From Nitrospiraceae bacterium UBA6905 (GTDB lineage Bacteria > Nitrospirota > Thermodesulfovibrionia > Thermodesulfovibrionales > UBA6898): DNA of 9,740 nucleotides. Positions 6,468-9,740 of this stretch are shown in pieces. Location of the stretch: NCBI GenBank assembly GCA_002451165.1, contig DKBH01000066.1, positions 1 through 9,740 of the forward strand, in the 5' to 3' direction. How positions within the stretch are numbered: position 1 is the first letter of the stretch; every line of letters starts with the position of its first letter. Both the position numbers and the translations under genes were made by a program. The notes beneath the pieces are model-generated. The model saw only the letters and a program-made list of their open reading frames with translations, was not told the DNA's origin and did not search any database.

Positions 6468-8297
6468 GTCTCCAAACGTAACGCGAAGCACTTCATCTAT
6501 GGTCGTTACACCTTCCGCTATTTTTGTCAGACCACTCATCCTCAAGGTCTTCATACCGAGCCGAATTGCAGCCTTTTTTATCTCTGCAGATGATGCGCCT
6601 TCGAGTATCAGTTCCCTGATCTCATCCTTAATAAGCATGACCTCATAGAGGGCGACCCTTCCTTTAAATCCTGTATTATTACAGGTCGGACATCCCCTTC
6701 CCTTAAAAATCTTTACACTGCGGGCCTCTTCCGCGCCAAACCCGATCTTCACCAGTGCCTGGTGAGGGATATGATCCTCCGTCTTGCACTGCGCACATAT
6801 TCTTCTTGCAAGCCTTTGAGCAAGAATAAGGATGACAGCTGACGAGACCAGGAATGGCTCGATACCCATATTTAAAAGCCGGCTAATGGTGCCGGGAGCA
6901 TCATTCGTATGAAGGGTGCTTAAGACTAGGTGGCCGGTAAGCGCCGCCTTGACGCCGATTTCTGCTGTCTCAAAGTCTCTGATCTCTCCAACCATGATGA
7001 TGTCAGGGTCCTGCCGGAGAAAAGATCTCAGGGATGCCGCAAAGGTAAGGCCTATCTCTTCCCGGACCTGGACCTGGTTGATGCCCATGAAGTTGAACTC
7101 AACAGGGTCTTCGGCGGTCATGATGTTGGTATCCGGTTTGTTCAGGTGATTCAATGCGGAATAGAGGGTCGTAGTCTTGCCACTGCCCGTAGGTCCCGTT
7201 ACCAGGATCATCCCATAGGGCTTATTGAGCGCCTCCATAAAGTCATCCATGGCAGCCTGCTCAAAACCAAGCTTGGTGAGGTCGACCTGCAGATTGCCCT
7301 TATCAAGAAGCCTGAGAACGGTCTTTTCCCCATAGAGACAGGGTAGAACAGAAACGCGGAAGTCTATGTCGCGCTTCTTCCCGAGCTTCAGCTTGATCCT
7401 GCCGTCCTGGGGCAGCCTCCTCTCTGCAATATCAAGCTTCGACATGATCTTGATCCTGGAGGTCAATGCTGCCCTGATCTTGGTCGGAAGATTCATAACT
7501 GTGTACATTACACCGTCCACGCGGTACCGCACCCTGAGAGAGTGCTCATAGGGCTCAATATGGATGTCGCTGGCACCGGATTTGATTGCGTTGACGAAAA
7601 TACCGTTCACCAGCTTCACTATGGGAGCTTCAACTTCCTTGACGACCTCGGCATCGTCTTTTTCCTCCAAGACATCAACGTTGTCAAGAGCGTTACCTAC
7701 AATTGAATCAAAATCATCGACACTGACGTGGGGACCTTCATCAATGGTGCCTAAAGAATCGGCGCCAGCGTTCAGCTCCTCATCACTGAGCGTGTAGTCC
7801 TTTGCCTGAAGCATTGATGACGCTGAGGCCTTGGACTGAGATGCAGTCGTCGTCGCAAGCACATTTTCACCCTTGCCAAGATAACAGGATGTGATCGCAC
7901 CGATAATAGCGCTCTCGGTCGATACAACTACCTCGACGTTATACCCGGTCATGAACTTAACGTCATCAATTGCAAAGACATTCGAAGGGTCGGCCATTGC
8001 TATGGTCAAGGTCGCACCGACCCTCGCAACCGGCATTATGAGATGCTTCTTTGCCATGTCAGCAGGAACGAGTTTGAGAACTGCAGCATCTATCTTGTAC
8101 TCAGCAAGATTAATAGCAGGGACACCATACTGCTTGCTCAGAAAGGCGACCAGCTTCTCTTCGGTAATGAACCCTAGCTTGACAAGATTTGTGCCGAGCC
8201 TTCCCCCCTCTTTTTTTTGGGAAGTGAGGGCCTGTTTCAGTTGATCTTCCGTAATAATACTTGAAGCTATCAGAATTTGCCCTAGTTTAACAGCCAT
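6465..8297 (-). CDS. pilB: Type IV pilus extension ATPase PilB with N-terminal MshEN domain
   Basis: A 610-aa GspE/PilB-family hexameric ATPase that drives pilus assembly through PilC. Residues 4-27 and 33-56 are two 24-residue MshEN motifs (KLG... and RLG...) with a KKEGG spacer, a known c-di-GMP-binding architecture. An acidic, low-complexity linker spans about 141-225. The motor domain has a GASDIHIEPY segment (241-250), Walker A GPTGSGKTT (368-376, K374), an Asp box around TAEDPVEF (394-401), Walker B with E438 in IIMVGEIRD, a His box GHLVLSTLHT (455-464) and a zinc tetracysteine pair CAQC (501-504) and CPTC (536-539). All are intact. The ATG at 8297 is preferred over a TTG at 8339 because the domain starts directly there and the extra 14 codons overlap the promoter. 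No Shine-Dalgarno is visible. It is the first gene of the six-gene operon. Confidence 0.95.
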   Translation of the reverse strand: MAVKLGQILIASSIITEDQLKQALTSQKKEGGRLGTNLVKLGFITEEKLVAFLSKQYGVPAINLAEYKIDAAVLKLVPADMAKKHLIMPVARVGATLTIAMADPSNVFAIDDVKFMTGYNVEVVVSTESAIIGAITSCYLGKGENVLATTTASQSKASASSMLQAKDYTLSDEELNAGADSLGTIDEGPHVSVDDFDSIVGNALDNVDVLEEKDDAEVVKEVEAPIVKLVNGIFVNAIKSGASDIHIEPYEHSLRVRYRVDGVMYTVMNLPTKIRAALTSRIKIMSKLDIAERRLPQDGRIKLKLGKKRDIDFRVSVLPCLYGEKTVLRLLDKGNLQVDLTKLGFEQAAMDDFMEALNKPYGMILVTGPTGSGKTTTLYSALNHLNKPDTNIMTAEDPVEFNFMGINQVQVREEIGLTFAASLRSFLRQDPDIIMVGEIRDFETAEIGVKAALTGHLVLSTLHTNDAPGTISRLLNMGIEPFLVSSAVILILAQRLARRICAQCKTEDHIPHQALVKIGFGAEEARSVKIFKGRGCPTCNNTGFKGRVALYEVMLIKDEIRELILEGASSAEIKKAAIRLGMKTLRMSGLTKIAEGVTTIDEVLRVTFGD

Positions 8298-8303
8298 AAG
8301 ACT

Positions 8304-8332
8304 AAAATATATGAAAATATACTTATTGTCAA
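8304..8332 (-). promoter_or_regulatory. Predicted sigma-70 promoter of the pil operon
   Basis: On the minus strand, TTGACA (8332-8327) is a perfect -35. It is followed at 17 bp by TATTTT (8309-8304, 4 of 6 consensus bases) or at 15 bp by TATATT (8311-8306, 5 of 6). Either places the transcription start at or within a few bases of the pilB ATG (8297). The mRNA would be leaderless or nearly so. No sigma-54 -24/-12 element was found in the gap. Confidence 0.6.
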
Positions 8333-8344
8333 CAGCCAAACTAA

Positions 8345-8359
8345 CAATAAAAATTATTG
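8345..8359. repeat. 15-bp inverted repeat upstream of the pilB promoter
   Basis: Perfect 6-bp arms CAATAA and TTATTG flank AAA. The centre is about 55 bp upstream of the predicted pilB transcription start, where an activator could sit. The low complexity keeps confidence modest. Confidence 0.35.
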
Positions 8360-8506
8360 CATTCCGAGAAAATCTTAAAGCATTTCTTTATATTATAGTT
8401 ATGCTTGTTAATAAGGGCTATTTTTGACAGCGCTAAAGAGGCAATGTTCTATATCTGTGAACGGCATTCCTCTCTTATGCACTTTAGTAAATAACTAAAA
8501 TCGGTT

Positions 8507-8512
8507 TATAAT
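8507..8512 (+). promoter_or_regulatory. Candidate -10 element for the Toprim-YraN genes
   Basis: A perfect TATAAT lies about 25 bp before the ATG at 8538, predicting a start near 8519 and a leader of about 19 nt. The -35 at the right spacing (TTAGTA, 8484-8489) is weak. A separate consensus TTGACA at 8424-8429 has only poor -10 matches downstream (TTCTAT, 8447-8452), so it is a second, weaker promoter candidate. Confidence 0.45.
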
Positions 8513-8537
8513 ATGACATTATTTTATATTTATCATT

Positions 8538-8957
8538 ATGAACCGTAATCACTATAGAAAAACTCCCGCTCCTGACGATATTGAACGGGCTGAGAGGATA
8601 AGGGAGGTAATGGACGCGCTCTGCGAGATTAACAATCGCGTGCCGATAATTGTTGAAGGGAAAAAAGATGCCATAGCTCTCAGGAAACTCGGCTTGGCTG
8701 GCGAGATTATAGCGCTCCATGGCGGCAAAGGCTTATATGAGTTCTCTGAGGAAATTGCCGAGCGCTTCCCCACCGTTGTCCTTTTGCTCGACTGGGATGC
8801 GAAGGGGGAGGCCCTATTTAAATCCCTTTCTGCTCACCTGCGCACACATTGGGAAGAATTTTCTGCATTTAGGGAGCTTCTTAGAATGATCTGTCAGAAA
8901 GACATTAAAGATGTCGAAAGCGTCCCTTCTCTGCTCCTGAGGCTTGAGGGAGGCTGA
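8538..8957 (+). CDS. Small Toprim-domain protein, function unknown
   Basis: A 139-aa protein that is essentially one Toprim domain. Toprim folds bind Mg2+ and occur in topoisomerases, DnaG primases, RNase M5 and OLD nucleases. The conserved glutamate is in PIIVEGKKDAIALRKLG (36-52, E40) and the DxD pair is in LLLDWDAKG (D85, D87). The length and the VEGKKD...DWDxKG pattern resemble the small stand-alone Toprim proteins common in archaea and RNase M5-like proteins. No second catalytic domain is present. The ATG at 8538 has no Shine-Dalgarno; an internal ATG at 8610 (115 aa), directly after AGGGAGG with short spacing, keeps the whole domain and is a credible alternative. It is followed immediately by the YraN-like gene. 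A nucleic-acid role is likely from the fold; substrate and reaction are unknown. Confidence 0.82.
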   Translation: MNRNHYRKTPAPDDIERAERIREVMDALCEINNRVPIIVEGKKDAIALRKLGLAGEIIALHGGKGLYEFSEEIAERFPTVVLLLDWDAKGEALFKSLSAHLRTHWEEFSAFRELLRMICQKDIKDVESVPSLLLRLEGG

Positions 8958-8964
8958 TGACACC

Positions 8965-9312
8965 TTGAACAATCTCGGCAGAAAAGGGGAGGAACTAGCC
9001 GCAGCCCTTTGTTCCCAGAGGGGCCTCCTCATCCTTGAGATGAACCATCGCACGCCTTCGGGCGAAATTGATATCATTGCAATGGACGGGGATATCCTTG
9101 TTTTTATTGAAGTAAAGACGAGAAGGGGAAACCTTTATGGCGCTCCCTTTGAGGCGGTCACCAAGAAAAAACGGTCGAAGATCCGAACCGTTGCCTTGAG
9201 CTACATGAAGAGATTAAGAAAAGAAGCACCTGTTCGGTTTGACGTTATTAGTGTTTCGATGCAGGGGGACCAATCTCGCCTTGAGTATATTCAGGACGCT
9301 TTCGAGGTCTGA
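8965..9312 (+). CDS. YraN family (UPF0102) endonuclease-like protein
   Basis: A 115-aa protein from a TTG start, of normal length for UPF0102/YraN. It has the family N-terminus LGRKGEELAA, then the PD-(D/E)xK-like core: E10, GEIDII with E34/D36, and FIEVKTRR with E49/K51. The C-terminal RFDVISV and YIQDAFEV segments also match the family pattern. YraN proteins are widespread, cytoplasmic and poorly characterised; a role in DNA or RNA processing is inferred from the nuclease-like fold. TTG 8965 is chosen because AGGGAGG ends 11 nt upstream. An in-frame TTG at 8944 would give 122 aa and overlap the Toprim gene by 14 bp, but it has no usable Shine-Dalgarno spacing. The Shine-Dalgarno lies inside the Toprim gene's end, so the two genes probably form one coupled transcript. 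Confidence 0.88.
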   Translation: MNNLGRKGEELAAALCSQRGLLILEMNHRTPSGEIDIIAMDGDILVFIEVKTRRGNLYGAPFEAVTKKKRSKIRTVALSYMKRLRKEAPVRFDVISVSMQGDQSRLEYIQDAFEV

Positions 9313-9324
9313 GCCTTCTTTTGT

Positions 9325-9352
9325 TTGACTCGCGCCGTCCAAATCTTATAAA
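9325..9352 (+). promoter_or_regulatory. Predicted sigma-70 promoter of the S1-domain gene
   Basis: TTGACT (9325-9330, 5 of 6 bases) and TATAAA (9347-9352, 5 of 6) are separated by 16 bp. Transcription would start near 9359 and give a leader of about 85 nt before the ATG at 9445. This is one of the two strongest promoter matches in the window and suits a highly expressed translation gene. Confidence 0.65.
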
Positions 9353-9444
9353 ATGGGTGCGAGACTGATTACCCGCCAAACTGTTAACCCATGAAGTGTA
9401 CAGTACGGGCAGAAATCCAAACTACAGTGAGAGGTTATGCACGC

Positions 9445-9740
9445 ATGAACGCAGAAACAGCAGAGAATTTTCCCCCAGACAATAAAAATGATACCGCTGC
9501 CGGTTCTCCTGAAGAGAGCTTTGCCGAATTATTCGAGAAGAGCAGCAGGAAGACGGTCAGATTTTCTCCTGGTCAAAAGATAATTGCAAAGATAGTCAGT
9601 ATCTCCGGAGACATGGCATTTATAGACCTCGGCGACAAGAGTGAAGGAGCTATTAACATGAGTGAGTTCCTGGACAAAGAAGGTAAGTACCAGGTAAAGG
9701 CAGGAGACGAGTTTGAAGCATTTTTTGTCTCTGTCGAAAA
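9445..9740 (+). CDS. S1-domain RNA-binding protein (ribosomal protein S1-like), N-terminal part
   Basis: An open frame of 98 codons runs off the right edge. The first 25 or so residues are acidic and low in complexity. SFAELFEKSSRK follows, and then an S1 (OB-fold) RNA-binding domain from about residue 44: GQKIIAKIVSISGDMAFIDL, then DKSEGAINMSEFLD and a VKAGDEFEAFFVSV segment. The FAELFE-start plus S1 layout fits ribosomal protein S1 or the multi-S1-domain S1-like proteins, which bind mRNA on the 30S subunit. How many S1 repeats follow cannot be seen, so rpsA is not assigned. Start 9445 is preferred because GAGAGG ends 10 nt upstream. An in-frame ATG at 9391 would add 18 residues but lacks a Shine-Dalgarno. 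Confidence 0.8.
   Translation, partial: MNAETAENFPPDNKNDTAAGSPEESFAELFEKSSRKTVRFSPGQKIIAKIVSISGDMAFIDLGDKSEGAINMSEFLDKEGKYQVKAGDEFEAFFVSVE

Larger units (their letters stand above)
8298..8537. promoter_or_regulatory. AT-rich divergent intergenic region between pilB and the Toprim gene
   Basis: About 240 bp without a convincing gene, much richer in A+T than the flanking coding DNA. It holds the pilB promoter on the minus strand and right-facing promoter elements. Short perfect inverted repeats include CAATAA-AAA-TTATTG (8345-8359), upstream of the pilB -35, and ATAAT-ATGAC-ATTAT (8508-8522), over the right-facing -10. They are operator-like in form, but AT-rich DNA yields such repeats by chance. 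Confidence 0.6.

Noticed and set aside
8298..8339. N-terminal extension of PilB from a TTG at 8339
   Set aside because: The extra 14 residues precede the conserved domain start and are encoded by the predicted promoter; the ATG at 8297 aligns with the stand-alone MshEN protein start.
8484..8720. 78-codon minus-strand open frame over the Toprim gene start
   Set aside because: It overlaps the Toprim catalytic region on the other strand, and its protein has no recognisable motif.
9353..9392. ATGGGT/ACCCAT inverted repeat before the S1 gene as a possible riboswitch or attenuator
   Set aside because: The left arm lies upstream of the predicted transcription start (about 9359), so it would not be in the mRNA, and the stem is only 6 bp with a long loop.
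1..9740. Hidden defence system, CRISPR array or mobile element
   Set aside because: No direct repeat array, transposase, integrase or tRNA-like sequence was seen. The two nuclease-like genes are housekeeping-like in family and size.

Overview
The window is a chromosomal piece of a Gram-negative bacterium, dominated by a compact type IV pilus (T4P) motor and regulation operon. The order pilB-pilT-pilC-pilS-pilR, mid-range GC with an AT-rich promoter region, and an FdhD-like neighbour recall Desulfobacterota (Geobacter-like) and Nitrospirota genomes. That assignment is inference; no RNA or marker gene here settles it. No mobile element, CRISPR array, tRNA or rRNA was seen.

Left edge (1-228, +): the C-terminal end of an FdhD-type formate dehydrogenase accessory protein. 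It meets the last gene of the pilus operon tail to tail with a 6-bp overlap, so there is no room for a terminator between them.

Centre (223-8297, all -): six tightly packed genes read right to left: pilB (extension ATPase with an N-terminal MshEN domain), pilT (retraction ATPase), pilC (inner-membrane platform), pilS (membrane sensor kinase), pilR (sigma-54-dependent response regulator) and an uncharacterised 324-aa protein. That protein carries the same type of MshEN domain as PilB but has a GAF-like domain in place of the ATPase. Gaps are 11, 6, 4, -11 and 4 nt, and the Shine-Dalgarno sequences of pilT and pilC overlap the preceding stop codons. The cluster joins pilus motors, the platform, a two-component system that usually controls pilin transcription, and two candidate c-di-GMP-binding modules. 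The major pilin gene pilA is not in the window.

Divergent control region (about 8298-8537): 240 bp of AT-rich DNA. It has a near-consensus sigma-70 promoter facing pilB, placed so that the transcript would be almost leaderless. Facing right is a TATAAT -10 element. A few short inverted repeats are also present.

Right side (8538-9740, +): a small Toprim-domain protein, a YraN/UPF0102 nuclease-like protein, a good sigma-70 promoter, and the start of an S1-domain RNA-binding (ribosomal protein S1-like) gene cut by the window edge.

Most interesting points: the stand-alone MshEN-GAF protein at the end of the pil operon, a perfect 11-bp hairpin just inside the pilS reading frame, the apparently leaderless pilB start, and the Toprim-YraN gene pair.
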